Positions 41,287 to 49,742 of a stretch of 64,000 nt of DNA are shown here, in pieces. The stretch's first letter is position 1, and the number at the start of each line of letters is the position of its first letter. Origin of the DNA: Solirubrobacter pauli (lineage in GTDB: Bacteria > Actinomycetota > Thermoleophilia > Solirubrobacterales > Solirubrobacteraceae); assembly GCF_003633755.1 (NCBI RefSeq), contig NZ_RBIL01000001.1, positions 3,519,426-3,583,425 of the forward strand, given 5' to 3'. The notes under the pieces were generated by a model that did not search any database, was not told the origin of the DNA, and was given only the letters and a program-made list of their open reading frames with translations. A program made the position numbers and the translations under genes.

Positions 41287-44200
41287 GTGCTCGCGGTGCT
41301 GGGTCTGGTGCTGGCGCGAAGCCGCCGGCGGGCGGGGGCGCTGCTCGCGGTCGCGGTCGGGGTCGCGGCGGCCGCCGCCGTCGTGCTCGCGGCCGGGCCT
41401 CTGACGCTCGTCGCGCGCGACGCGGCGATGGGGCGCGCGCTGTCCGAGGCGTCGGCGAGTGAGCGTGCGCTGCGGCTGACCGTCCAGCGGCCGGGCGAGC
41501 GCGAAGGCGGGGCGGATGCCCTGCGGACGCTCGAAACCGACGTGGCGGCCGGGTTTCCGGGCGCGGGCGCGCGGTCGGTGCGGTTCAGCGGGCGCGCGGT
41601 CGGCCGGACGTCCGTCGTGCTGGCGGGCGTCGACGCGCTCGGGACGTACGTGCGGCTGGCGGCCGGGCGGCTCCCGACGCGCTGCGACGCGCGGGTGTGC
41701 GAGGTCGTGGCGGTCGCCGGCCGGCCCGAGGCGGTCGTCGACCTCGAGGGCGCACGCCTGCGCGTCGTCGGTCGCGGACGGCTCGACGGCGTACCGCTCG
41801 GTCCGTTGCCACCCGCCCCGGGGCGCCCGGACGCGGGCGCGACGTTCCTCGTCGCCGGCGGCGTCGCGCCGCTGCTGGAGCTGGAGGCCCTCGACGGCCT
41901 GCCGCGCACGTTCGGCTGGACCCGCGTGCTCGACGCGAGCACCGTCCACCCCTGGAACACCGACCGCGTCCTCACCGGCCTCGCCGACGTGCAGGACGCC
42001 TTCGCGGGCGTGATCGACGGCGCCCAGGTGAGCTTGCCGACCGCTCCGATCGCGGCCGAGGCCCGCCGCGGCCGCGCGGCCGCCGCGTTCGCCCTGATCG
42101 TGGCCGCGCTGGCCGCGACGATCCTCCTCGCGTTCGCGGCCTTCGCCGCCGCCGAGCAGCACGACGACGTCGCGGCCGAGCTGCGCCGCCTGCGCGCGAT
42201 GGCCGCGCGCCGCCGCCACCGGACCACGCTCGTCCTCGGCGAGGCCACGATGCCCGCGCTGGCCGGCGTGCTCGTCGGCGCGACGATCGCGGTCGCCGCG
42301 ACCGCGCTGGCGGCGAGCCTCGCGCTGGACGGGCCGACGACGACGGCCGCGGCCACGATCGCGGGCGCGCCGCCGTCTGCCGGCGCTGCCGCGGGCGGGT
42401 CGGCCGTCCCCTCGTCGGTCGGTCCCACCGCTGGCTCGTCGGCCGGCGCGTCCGGCGTGGCGGTCGTGCTGCGTGAGGGGTTCTTCACGTCCCGCGCGCT
42501 CGTCGCCGCGCTCGTGCTGCTCGGGGCGGGCGTCGGGGTGATCGCGGGCGTGCTGGCCGGGGCGCAGTCGCGTGGGGTGCGGGTCGCGCTCGAGGCCGGG
42601 TGCGTCGTCGTGCTCGGCGGGATCGTGTGGCAGGGCGCGTCGCGGGGGAGCGTGGACGCCGTCGCGCTGGCGGACGGCGGGGCGGTCGATCCCGTGCTGG
42701 TGCTCGCGCCCGGGGCCGCGGCGCTCGCGTGCGGGCTGTTGGCGTTGCGGCTCGTGCCGCCGCTGCTGCGGGCGCTCGCGCGCGGTGCGGAGCGGTTGCC
42801 GGTCGGCCCGTATCTGGCGCTCGTGGCCCTCGCGCGCCAGCCCGCGCGGACGGCGGCCGCGGTCGCGGTCGTGGCGGTCGCCGCGGCGGCGGGGACGTTC
42901 GCGCTCGGGCACGCGCGCACGCTCCAGCAGGGCGCGCTCGACCAGGCCGCGTACCGGACGGCGGGCGACGTGCGTGGGCTGCGACCGGCGGCAGGGTCTC
43001 GGCCGAGCGCCGACCAGACGCCGGTCGTGCGGATCAAGGCTGAGACGCTCGGGCGGCCGCTGGCGGTGCAGGTGGTCGGCGTCGGCGCGGAGGCGCTTCC
43101 GCGGCTGCCCGGCTGGCGCGAGGACTTCAGCTCGACGCCGATCGCGCAGCTCGCGCAGCGCCTCGACGGCGACCCGGACGGGTTGCAGCTCGGCGGCGTG
43201 GAGCTGCCGCGTGACGTCCGCCGGATCGAGCTGCCGGTGAAGCTCACCGGCGCCCGCGCGGTGATCCAGCTCGCGGTGCAGCGGGCGGACGGCACGTTCG
43301 CGCGACTGCTCGGCGGCACCGAGCTCCCGCCTGGCGGCTACCGGCTGTCCGCGCCGGTCCCGCGCAGCGAGCGCGGCGGGCGGATCGTCGCGCTGGAAGT
43401 CGCGCTCGGCCCGGGCGGCAGTGGCACGAGCGACCTGGGAGAGGTGATCCCGCGCGCGCTCACCGCCACGTTCGCCGACGGCCGCCGCGCCCCGCTGACC
43501 GACTTCGCCGACTGGATGCCGAGCACGGCCGGCAGCTTCACCGGCGGCACGTTCTCGTACTCGATCGCGGGCGTCGTCGGGTACCTCGGCATCCGGCCGC
43601 AGCAGCCGGCGGCGCGCGAGCCGATCCCCGTCCTGGCGACCCCCGCGCTGGCCGCCCGCGTGCGCGCGGGCGGGAACCTCGTGCTGCGCCTGCCGGGCGG
43701 CGGCCAGTCGCGCATGCGGATCGTCGGGACCGTCCGCCACGTGCCGACGACCAGCCCGGGCGAGGCGATGATCGCCGACGTCGGCCGCCTGTTCGCCGCG
43801 CTCAACACCCAGTACCCGGGCCTGGCCGCCGTGTCCGAGCACTGGCGGATCGGCCCCGCGCCGCCGTCCGGCCCGGAGCTGCGTCGCGCGGATCTCGCCG
43901 CCGCGGCCGCCGCGGACCCGCTCGCCCGCGGCGTGCTCGTGGCCCTCCGTGGGCTGGCGATCCTCGGCGCGCTGGTCGCGCTCGCGGCGGTCCTCCTCGC
44001 CGTCGCCGCGACCGCCCGCGACCGCGGCGGCGAGCAGGCCGAGCTCGAAGCCGTCGGCGTCCCGCCCCGCACGCTGCAGGCGCAGATGGTCGCCGGCGCG
44101 GCGGCGACCGCGCTCGTCGGCCTGCTCGCCGGCGTCGTGGGCGGCGCGGCGCTCACCGGCCGTTTCACGGACCTCGTCGCGCTCGGCGCCGACGGTCGCC

Positions 44201-44346
44201 GCCCGCTGCCCGAGCTGCTCCCGACGTTCCCATGGACCCTCGCCGGGCTGGCCGTCGCGGCGGCGGCCGTCGCCGCGATCGTGGCCGCGGGCGGGCAGGC
44301 GCGCCGCGCGTTCCGCGGCGACGCGGTGGGGAGGCTCCGTGGCTGA
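41287..44346 (+). CDS. FtsX-like ABC permease
   Basis: A 1019-residue permease of the MacB/FtsX superfamily. The first membrane span is near residues 15-37, extracellular segments occupy about 45-250 and 560-830, and clusters of spans occur near 255-300, 385-440, 465-540 and 880-1010. A Thr/Ser/Gly-rich linker near 355-385 is atypical. It is followed by a gene for a double ATPase, which should power extrusion or mechanical signalling at the membrane. Translation seems to begin at the GTG at 41287; the closer ATG at 41277 is out of frame. Confidence 0.85.
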   Translation: MLAVLGLVLARSRRRAGALLAVAVGVAAAAAVVLAAGPLTLVARDAAMGRALSEASASERALRLTVQRPGEREGGADALRTLETDVAAGFPGAGARSVRFSGRAVGRTSVVLAGVDALGTYVRLAAGRLPTRCDARVCEVVAVAGRPEAVVDLEGARLRVVGRGRLDGVPLGPLPPAPGRPDAGATFLVAGGVAPLLELEALDGLPRTFGWTRVLDASTVHPWNTDRVLTGLADVQDAFAGVIDGAQVSLPTAPIAAEARRGRAAAAFALIVAALAATILLAFAAFAAAEQHDDVAAELRRLRAMAARRRHRTTLVLGEATMPALAGVLVGATIAVAATALAASLALDGPTTTAAATIAGAPPSAGAAAGGSAVPSSVGPTAGSSAGASGVAVVLREGFFTSRALVAALVLLGAGVGVIAGVLAGAQSRGVRVALEAGCVVVLGGIVWQGASRGSVDAVALADGGAVDPVLVLAPGAAALACGLLALRLVPPLLRALARGAERLPVGPYLALVALARQPARTAAAVAVVAVAAAAGTFALGHARTLQQGALDQAAYRTAGDVRGLRPAAGSRPSADQTPVVRIKAETLGRPLAVQVVGVGAEALPRLPGWREDFSSTPIAQLAQRLDGDPDGLQLGGVELPRDVRRIELPVKLTGARAVIQLAVQRADGTFARLLGGTELPPGGYRLSAPVPRSERGGRIVALEVALGPGGSGTSDLGEVIPRALTATFADGRRAPLTDFADWMPSTAGSFTGGTFSYSIAGVVGYLGIRPQQPAAREPIPVLATPALAARVRAGGNLVLRLPGGGQSRMRIVGTVRHVPTTSPGEAMIADVGRLFAALNTQYPGLAAVSEHWRIGPAPPSGPELRRADLAAAAAADPLARGVLVALRGLAILGALVALAAVLLAVAATARDRGGEQAELEAVGVPPRTLQAQMVAGAAATALVGLLAGVVGGAALTGRFTDLVALGADGRRPLPELLPTFPWTLAGLAVAAAAVAAIVAAGGQARRAFRGDAVGRLRG

Positions 44347-44510
44347 CCGCGAAGCGACGCGCGGGGAAGCGAGGCGCGGCGTGGGCGGGCGGCGCGGCGT
44401 GGGCGAGGGACGGGGTGCGGGCGCGCGGCGCGGCGTGGGCGGGCGGCGCGGCGGGCACGAAGGGCGCGGCGGTGCCGAGCGCCGCGGCGCGGTCGCCGGG
44501 GCGGTGCCCT
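44347..44510. repeat. GC-rich repeat between permease and ATPase genes
   Basis: This 164-base stretch repeats ggcgcggcgtgggcgggcgg with a 54-base offset (core at 44372-44399 and 44426-44453). It reads as Gly/Arg/Ala in all frames and shows no domain. It resembles the slippage-prone tract at 16.5 kb. Either strand could fold strongly and affect ATPase translation. Confidence 0.7.
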
Positions 44511-46043
44511 GTGCCTGACCGGGCGATCGACGCGCGCAAGGTCTTCGTCGTCCACCAGGGCCTGAGCGGCAACGTCGTGTCACTGCAGGGCGCCTCGCTG
44601 AGCGTCGATGCGGGCGAGCTCGTCGCGGTGATGGGCCCGAGCGGCTCGGGCAAGTCGACGCTGCTGAACTGCCTCGCCGGCCTGCAGCCGATCACCGCCG
44701 GGCACCTGCAGGTGGCGGGGCCGGTGGCCACGGTCGCGCAGGACGCCGCGAAGGCGCTCGGGGACGACCAGCCGATCGCCAAGCGGATCGCGCTGCGGGC
44801 CCGGCTCGCCGGGACGCGGCGGCGCGCCGCCACGGAGCGGGCGTACGCGCTGCTCGAGCGGGTCGGCCTGGAGGGGCGCGAGCACGCGCGGCGCCAGGAG
44901 CTCTCGGGCGGCGAGCAGCAGCGGGCCGCGCTGTGCGTCGCGATCGCCGCCCAGCCACGGCTGCTGCTGGTCGACGAGGTCACCGGCCAGCTCGACGCCG
45001 CGACGGGCCGCGGCATCCTCGAGCTGCTGGCCGAGCTCGCGCACGAGGGGCATTCGACCGTCCTGCTGGCCACGCACGACCCGCGCGCGACCGAGGTCGC
45101 CGACCGCACGGTCACGATCCGCGACGGCCGCGTCACCGGCGAGCTGCACGGGCGCAACGGGCGCCGCTACGTGTTCGTCGACGACGGCGGCCTGCTGCGG
45201 CTCGATCCCGACGACCTCAGAGCCGCGGGGATCGGGCAGGAGGCCGAGGTGAGCCTCGCACCCGGCGCCGTGATCCTGCGCGGGGCGAGCCGTCCCGGCC
45301 TCGCGCTCGTCGACACGCCACCGGCCGCCACGGGCGGGGAGGTGCTCGTCCGCCTCGAGCACGTGCGCCGCCGGTTCACCACGCGGGCGGAGACCGTCGA
45401 CGCCGTCGCGGGCGTCGACCTCACGTTCAAGTCCGGCGCCTTCCACGCGCTGGTCGGCCCGTCGGGCTGCGGGAAGACCAGCCTGCTGCACCTGATCGCG
45501 GGCCTCGACCGCGCCGACGGCGGACGGGTCGAGATCGGCGGGATCGACGCGGCCGACGAAGACCGCGCCGGCCTCGCGCGCCTGCGCCGGGAGCTCGTCG
45601 CGGTCGTCCCGCAGGTGTCCGCGCTGGTCGGCGGCCTGTCCGTCCTCGACAACGTCGCGCTCGCGCTGCGCGCCCGGGGGGAGCGCGCGCAAGCCGCCCG
45701 TGCCCAGGCCCTCGAAGCGCTCACCGCGCTCGGCCTGCAAGATCTCGCCCACCGCCAGGCCCAGGCGCTGTCCGGTGGAGAACGCCAGCGCGTCGCGCTC
45801 GCCCGGGCGCTCGCCACGCAGGCGCCGCTGATCGTCGCCGACGAGCCGACCGCCAACCTCGACGAGGCGAACGCGATCAAGGTCGCCGAGCTGCTCGCGG
45901 ACACGGCGCGCCAGGGCGCCTGCATCGTCTGCGCCACGCACGACGCGTCGGTCACGGCGCGCGCGACGACCGTCATCGCCATGCGCGACGGCAGGGTCGC
46001 GCCGGGCGCCGGCGGCGCGCACGCCCCGTCGGCGATCGCGTGA
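44511..46043 (+). CDS. Fused double ABC ATPase
   Basis: A 510-residue protein with two nucleotide-binding domains. Domain one (1-235) has Walker A GPSGSGKST at 42-50, signature LSGGEQQRAAL and Walker B LLLVDEVTGQLD. Domain two (about 280-505) has GPSGCGKTS near 316-324, LSGGERQRVALARAL and LIVADEPTANLDE. A linker of about 45 residues with a small beta segment joins them. FtsX-like permeases usually use two copies of one ATPase; here the fused form offers two fixed sites. The GTG at 44511 is taken because the frame upstream is low complexity. No Shine-Dalgarno site is clear. Confidence 0.8.
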   Translation: MPDRAIDARKVFVVHQGLSGNVVSLQGASLSVDAGELVAVMGPSGSGKSTLLNCLAGLQPITAGHLQVAGPVATVAQDAAKALGDDQPIAKRIALRARLAGTRRRAATERAYALLERVGLEGREHARRQELSGGEQQRAALCVAIAAQPRLLLVDEVTGQLDAATGRGILELLAELAHEGHSTVLLATHDPRATEVADRTVTIRDGRVTGELHGRNGRRYVFVDDGGLLRLDPDDLRAAGIGQEAEVSLAPGAVILRGASRPGLALVDTPPAATGGEVLVRLEHVRRRFTTRAETVDAVAGVDLTFKSGAFHALVGPSGCGKTSLLHLIAGLDRADGGRVEIGGIDAADEDRAGLARLRRELVAVVPQVSALVGGLSVLDNVALALRARGERAQAARAQALEALTALGLQDLAHRQAQALSGGERQRVALARALATQAPLIVADEPTANLDEANAIKVAELLADTARQGACIVCATHDASVTARATTVIAMRDGRVAPGAGGAHAPSAIA

Positions 46044-46119
46044 GCGAAACGCAGACGCGCCAGGTCAGTTCCACAACCCGAGCGGTTTCCGGCCAAATCG
46101 CACGGGGCAGCCGAGACGC

Positions 46120-46500
46120 ATGGAGCCCCACACGCTCGAGCTGACGTATCCGCCCGAGCCCACATCCGTCGCCCGAGCGCGCACCGAGCTGTGCGAGGCG
46201 ATGGCGCCGGACCTGCAGGACGAAGAGGTCGAGACGCTGCGGCTGCTGGTGTCCGAGCTGGTCACCAACGCCGTCCGCCACGGCGACGGCGGCGACCCGG
46301 TCGAGGTCCACGCGCACTGGAACGCGGAGGTGCGCATCGAGGTCGTCGACCACGGCCGCGGCTTCGAGCCGACCCCGCGCTACGGCCGCAGCGACGAGCC
46401 CGGCGGCTTCGGCCTGTTCCTCGTCGGTCGCCTGGCTGACCAATGGGGCGTCGAGACCACCGACGGCACCACCGTCTGGTTCGTGCTCCAGCGTCACTGA
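46120..46500 (+). CDS. RsbW-like ATP-binding anti-sigma kinase
   Basis: A 126-residue single-domain GHKL ATPase. The N-box is LVSELVTNAVRHGDGGD, G1 is VVDHGRGFEP and the glycine loop GGFGLFLVGRLADQWG, which match actinobacterial anti-sigma or serine kinases. It is followed by a STAS gene in the same frame with the stop TGA at 46498-46500 between them. The pair should form a kinase/antagonist switch. The start ATG at 46120 is clean. Confidence 0.9.
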   Translation: MEPHTLELTYPPEPTSVARARTELCEAMAPDLQDEEVETLRLLVSELVTNAVRHGDGGDPVEVHAHWNAEVRIEVVDHGRGFEPTPRYGRSDEPGGFGLFLVGRLADQWGVETTDGTTVWFVLQRH

Positions 46501-46527
46501 GCATCCGGTGCGGTAGCGTCCTCCTCT

Positions 46528-46857
46528 ACGAGCACGCACGGCGGCCCAACCAGCTGGAAGGTCACGGAGGTCTCCGACCTGCGGGGTGATCGCACGCTCT
46601 TCGTCCACGGCGAGCTGGACATCGCGACCGCACCGGAGCTCGTCGACCTGCTCGCGCGCCTGCGCCACCACCGCCACGCGGTCGTGCTGGACCTCGCCGA
46701 AGTGACGTTCATGGACTCGACCGGCCTCACGACGCTGATGGACGCGCACCGGGCGGCCGAGGAGGACGGCTGGTCGTTCACGGTCCGGCGCGCCTCGCCG
46801 GCGGTGCGCCGCGTGTTCGAGCTCGCGAACGTGACCGGCGTCCTCGACGACGGGTAG
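46528..46857 (+). CDS. STAS anti-anti-sigma protein, probable ACG start
   Basis: A 109-residue STAS-domain protein that standard gene calling would miss because the frame has no ATG, GTG or TTG before the domain. The domain is complete: FVHGELDIATAPELVDLL, VVLDLAEVTFMDSTGLTTL (phosphorylatable Ser in DSTG) and FTVRRASPAVRRVFELA. The ACG at 46528 lies exactly eight bases after tagcgt (46514-46519), the spacing used by neighbours with normal starts, and would give a normal N-terminus STHGGPTSWKVTEVSDL. It should be phosphorylated by the adjoining kinase and freed by a phosphatase. Confidence 0.75.
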   Translation, partial: TSTHGGPTSWKVTEVSDLRGDRTLFVHGELDIATAPELVDLLARLRHHRHAVVLDLAEVTFMDSTGLTTLMDAHRAAEEDGWSFTVRRASPAVRRVFELANVTGVLDDG

Positions 46858-46868
46858 GCTCGGCCACG

Positions 46869-47999
46869 GTGGAGAGCCACACCGTTCCCCAGCAGCCGAC
46901 GGTCAGCATCGACGCGCTCGAGACGTTCGTCGAGCTGCTGGCCCGCGTCGACGCCGACCCCGCCACCGACGACTTCTACAGCCGCCTGTGCGAGGCCACG
47001 TGCCGCCTGGCGGACATGGACCGCGCCGTCATCTTCCGCTACGACGGCGCCCGCCGCCGCGTCCGCGCCGCCGGCGCCTACGGCATCGACCTCGACGTGT
47101 TCGCCGACGCCCAGGTGACGGTCGAGACCGTCCAGGTCGCCCGCGAGTCGCTCGTTGAGGACCGCGTGATCGAGATCAGCTCCTCGATGGCCGAGGACGT
47201 CCCCGAGGAGTACCGCGGGCTGATCACCGCCTCCAACACGCTGGTCTGCACGCCGATGGCCGCCGCCGGCCGCTGGCTGGGTGTGATCCTGTCCGACCGC
47301 AAGCCGGACCGTCCCCCGCTCAGCGACTCCGAGCGCTACGTCCTGTGGACGCTCGGCAAGACCGCCGCGCTCGCCGCTTACGCGCGCCAGGCGACGAACA
47401 AGCAGGCCCAGGCGCGCCAGCTGCAGGAGCGGATGGACCTCGCGCGCGAGGTGCACGAGTCGGTCATCCAGCGGCTGTTCGGCATCCAGCTCGTCTTCAG
47501 CTCCCAGGCGGAGCTGTCCGTCGCCGCCCGTCAGCGGATCGCCGCGGAGCTGCAGGCCGCCCTGCACGACCTGCGGCGGGCGCTGCAGCGCCCGCTCGCG
47601 CGCCAGGCGCCGGAGACGAACACGACGCTGCTCGAGGAGGTCGAGCGCCTGCGCCGCGAGCACCGCGACCTGCACCTCGTGCTCACCCCGGACAGCGAAG
47701 CGGTGACGATCCCGCCGTCGATCGAGCCGCTCGCCCAGTCCGTGCTGGCCGAGGCGGTCCGCAACGCGCACAAGCACGCCAAGCCGAGCAGGATCGAGGT
47801 CAGCCTGGCGATCAAGGACGACGAGACGCTCGTGCTCGACGTCGTCAACGACGGCCTGCGCGGCCGCGCGCGTCAGAGCGGCATGGGGCTCAAGCTCGCC
47901 GCCCTCGAGGCGCTGCAGTTCGGGGGCATCGTGGAGTTCGGCGAGCGCGATCCGGGTTGGTGGCGCGTCAGACTGGCGGTCCCTCTTGACCGGGCCTGA
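46869..47999 (+). CDS. GAF sensor histidine kinase
   Basis: A 376-residue soluble kinase. A GAF domain (about 30-175, AVIFRYDGARRRVRAAGAYG) precedes the H-box LAREVHESVIQRLFG with His196. The ATPase part has EAVRNAHKHAKPSR, DVVNDGLRGRARQSGMGLKL. The GTG at 46869 lies eight bases after taggct, which overlaps the STAS stop. It overlaps the response regulator by 14 bases, forming a signalling unit with the partner-switch pair upstream. Confidence 0.9.
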   Translation: MESHTVPQQPTVSIDALETFVELLARVDADPATDDFYSRLCEATCRLADMDRAVIFRYDGARRRVRAAGAYGIDLDVFADAQVTVETVQVARESLVEDRVIEISSSMAEDVPEEYRGLITASNTLVCTPMAAAGRWLGVILSDRKPDRPPLSDSERYVLWTLGKTAALAAYARQATNKQAQARQLQERMDLAREVHESVIQRLFGIQLVFSSQAELSVAARQRIAAELQAALHDLRRALQRPLARQAPETNTTLLEEVERLRREHRDLHLVLTPDSEAVTIPPSIEPLAQSVLAEAVRNAHKHAKPSRIEVSLAIKDDETLVLDVVNDGLRGRARQSGMGLKLAALEALQFGGIVEFGERDPGWWRVRLAVPLDRA

Positions 48000-48630
48000 C
48001 CTCAACCCCTCCCGCATCGCCGCCGGCACGTCGGACCGCAAGCTCCGGGTGCTCGTGGTGGACGACCACGAGGTCGTCCACTGGGGCCTGCGGCTGATGC
48101 TCGGCGAGCAGCCGTGGGTGGAGCGCTGCCTGTCCGCGCGCAACACGCAGGAGGCACTCGCGCTCGCCCGCCGCTACGACCCGCACGTCGCGCTCGTGGA
48201 CCTGTTCGTCGGGCAGGAGTCCGGCGCCGAGATCTGCGCGCAGCTGCTGGCGCTCTCCCCGCGCCTGAACGTGCTGCTGATCAGCGGCGCCGGGCGGATC
48301 AGCCCCAACGCGGCGCGCGCCGCCGGCGCGAGCGGCTTCATCTCCAAGGACTGGCCGGCCGCGGACATCGCGGGCGCCGTGCGCATGGTCGGCCTCGGCA
48401 TGACCGTCTTCAAGCCGCACGAGGCGCCGGCGGGGCCCCCGCTGTCCGAGCGCGAGCGCGAGGTCCTGGAGGCGATCGCGGGCGGCGCGACCAACCGCGA
48501 GATCGCCGGCGAGCTGTTCCTGTCGCCCCACACCGTCAAGGAGCACACGTCCTCGCTGTACCGCAAGCTGGGCGTGCGCAACCGGGCCGAGGCCGTGCAG
48601 AAGGCGCAGCGGCTCGGCTTGATTTCTTGA
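47986..48630 (+). CDS. LuxR/NarL-family response regulator
   Basis: A 214-residue regulator that starts with TTG at 47986 inside the kinase gene. The receiver has DD at 26-27, Asp72 in VALVDLFVGQ, the Ser of ISGAG and Lys of ISKDWPA. The LuxR domain (about 150-210) has LSEREREVLEAIAGG and FLSPHTVKEHTSSLYRKL. The receiver lacks the usual MPxxDG after the Asp (LFVGQESG), so its output face differs from the two other regulators here. A hairpin follows the gene. Confidence 0.85.
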   Translation: MTGPDLNPSRIAAGTSDRKLRVLVVDDHEVVHWGLRLMLGEQPWVERCLSARNTQEALALARRYDPHVALVDLFVGQESGAEICAQLLALSPRLNVLLISGAGRISPNAARAAGASGFISKDWPAADIAGAVRMVGLGMTVFKPHEAPAGPPLSEREREVLEAIAGGATNREIAGELFLSPHTVKEHTSSLYRKLGVRNRAEAVQKAQRLGLIS

Positions 48631-48647
48631 GCGAGTGGGTGGGTGCC

Positions 48648-48665
48648 ACCCCCTAAGCGGGGGGT
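48648..48665 (+). terminator. Hairpin after response regulator gene
   Basis: A six-base stem (accccc with gggggt, loop taagcg) follows the regulator stop by 17 bases. Its right arm leads into taggcc, the probable -10 of the fabH operon. The terminator role is inferred, as no T-run follows. Confidence 0.4.
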
Positions 48666-48680
48666 AGGCCGCGAGCGGAG

Positions 48681-49742
48681 GTGGGACACACAACGGCTCT
48701 GCGCGAGGGTGCACGTGTGAGCAACGCCACCCTTTCCCCTGAGCTGCTGCAAGTCGCGCGCGACGCGGCGCGCAACGGGAGGCGCCCCGCACCCCCGCGG
48801 ACCGCGACGATCCTCGGGCTCGGCCACTACCTCCCCAGCGAGGTCGTCCCCAACGCGGACATCGCGGAGCGCATCGGCGTCGACGACCACTGGATCATCA
48901 AGCGCACCGGCATCAAGGCCCGCCGTCGCGCCGCCGCGAACGAGGGCACCACGGACCTCGCCGTGAAGGCCGCCCGCCGCGCGCTGCAGGACTCGGGCAC
49001 CAAGCCCGGGGACCTCGACTACGTGATCGTCGCGACCATGAGCGCCGACGAGATCACCCCGAACTGCGCGCCGCTCGTGGCGCATGCGCTCGGCGCCGAC
49101 CGCGCCGCCGCGTTCGACATCGGCGCGGCCTGCACGGGCTTCCTCGCGGGCCTGTCCCAGTCCGCCGCGCTGATCGAGGTCGGCCGCGCGGAGCGCATCC
49201 TGCTGGTCGGCGCGGAGAAGCTCACGCGCATCACCGACTTCGACGACAAGAAGACCGGCATGCTGTTCGGCGACGGTGCGGGCGCGGTCGTGCTCGGCCC
49301 GTCCGAGTCCGGTGCCGGCATCGGCCCGATCGACCTGCTCGCCGACGGCGGGCTGGGCGACACGATCCTCGCCACGCACGAGGACCCGTACATCCGCATG
49401 GACGGGATCTCGACGTTCAAGATCGCGGTCAAGAACCTGTCCGAGTCGACGGTCTACGCGGTCGCGGCCGCGGGCCTCGAGCTCGGCGACATCGACCTGT
49501 TCGTCTATCACCAGGCCAACAGCCGCATCCTCAAGGCGGTCGGCGAGCGCCTGGAGCTGGACGCCTCGAAGGTCGCGGACTACATCGCCCAGCTGGGCAA
49601 CACGTCCGCCGCCTCGATTCCCCTCACGCTGTCGCTCTCGCGTGAGGACGGGCGCCTGCGCCCGGGCCAGAAGATCCTGGTCGGCGCGATCGGCGCGGGC
49701 TTCACCTGGGGCGCCGGCGTGATGGAGTGGACCCTGCGATGA
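48681..49742 (+). CDS. fabH: Beta-ketoacyl-ACP synthase III
   Basis: A 353-residue initiating condensing enzyme of type II fatty acid synthesis. The Cys-His-Asn triad is Cys151 (GAACTGFLAG), His277 (VYHQANSRIL) and Asn307 (QLGNTSAAS). It joins an acyl-CoA starter to malonyl-ACP. The first 40 residues are an extension not needed in E. coli FabH. The GTG at 48681 lies ten bases after taggcc; a GTG at 48717 after gagggtg is an alternative. The stop overlaps fabG (ATGA), and the operon continues through acyl reductase. Confidence 0.9.
   Translation: MGHTTALREGARVSNATLSPELLQVARDAARNGRRPAPPRTATILGLGHYLPSEVVPNADIAERIGVDDHWIIKRTGIKARRRAAANEGTTDLAVKAARRALQDSGTKPGDLDYVIVATMSADEITPNCAPLVAHALGADRAAAFDIGAACTGFLAGLSQSAALIEVGRAERILLVGAEKLTRITDFDDKKTGMLFGDGAGAVVLGPSESGAGIGPIDLLADGGLGDTILATHEDPYIRMDGISTFKIAVKNLSESTVYAVAAAGLELGDIDLFVYHQANSRILKAVGERLELDASKVADYIAQLGNTSAASIPLTLSLSREDGRLRPGQKILVGAIGAGFTWGAGVMEWTLR

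Noticed and set aside
41277-41462. ATG start inside the REPIN for the permease
   Set aside because: It is out of frame with the permease protein.
44339-44518. A small Gly/Arg-rich frame starting GTG right at the permease stop
   Set aside because: It consists only of repeat-derived residues and has no domain; treated as repeat DNA.
41265-44583. Two long minus-strand frames over the FtsX gene
   Set aside because: They show Thr/Ala/Arg-rich shadow composition, and the plus strand has membrane spans in the right order.
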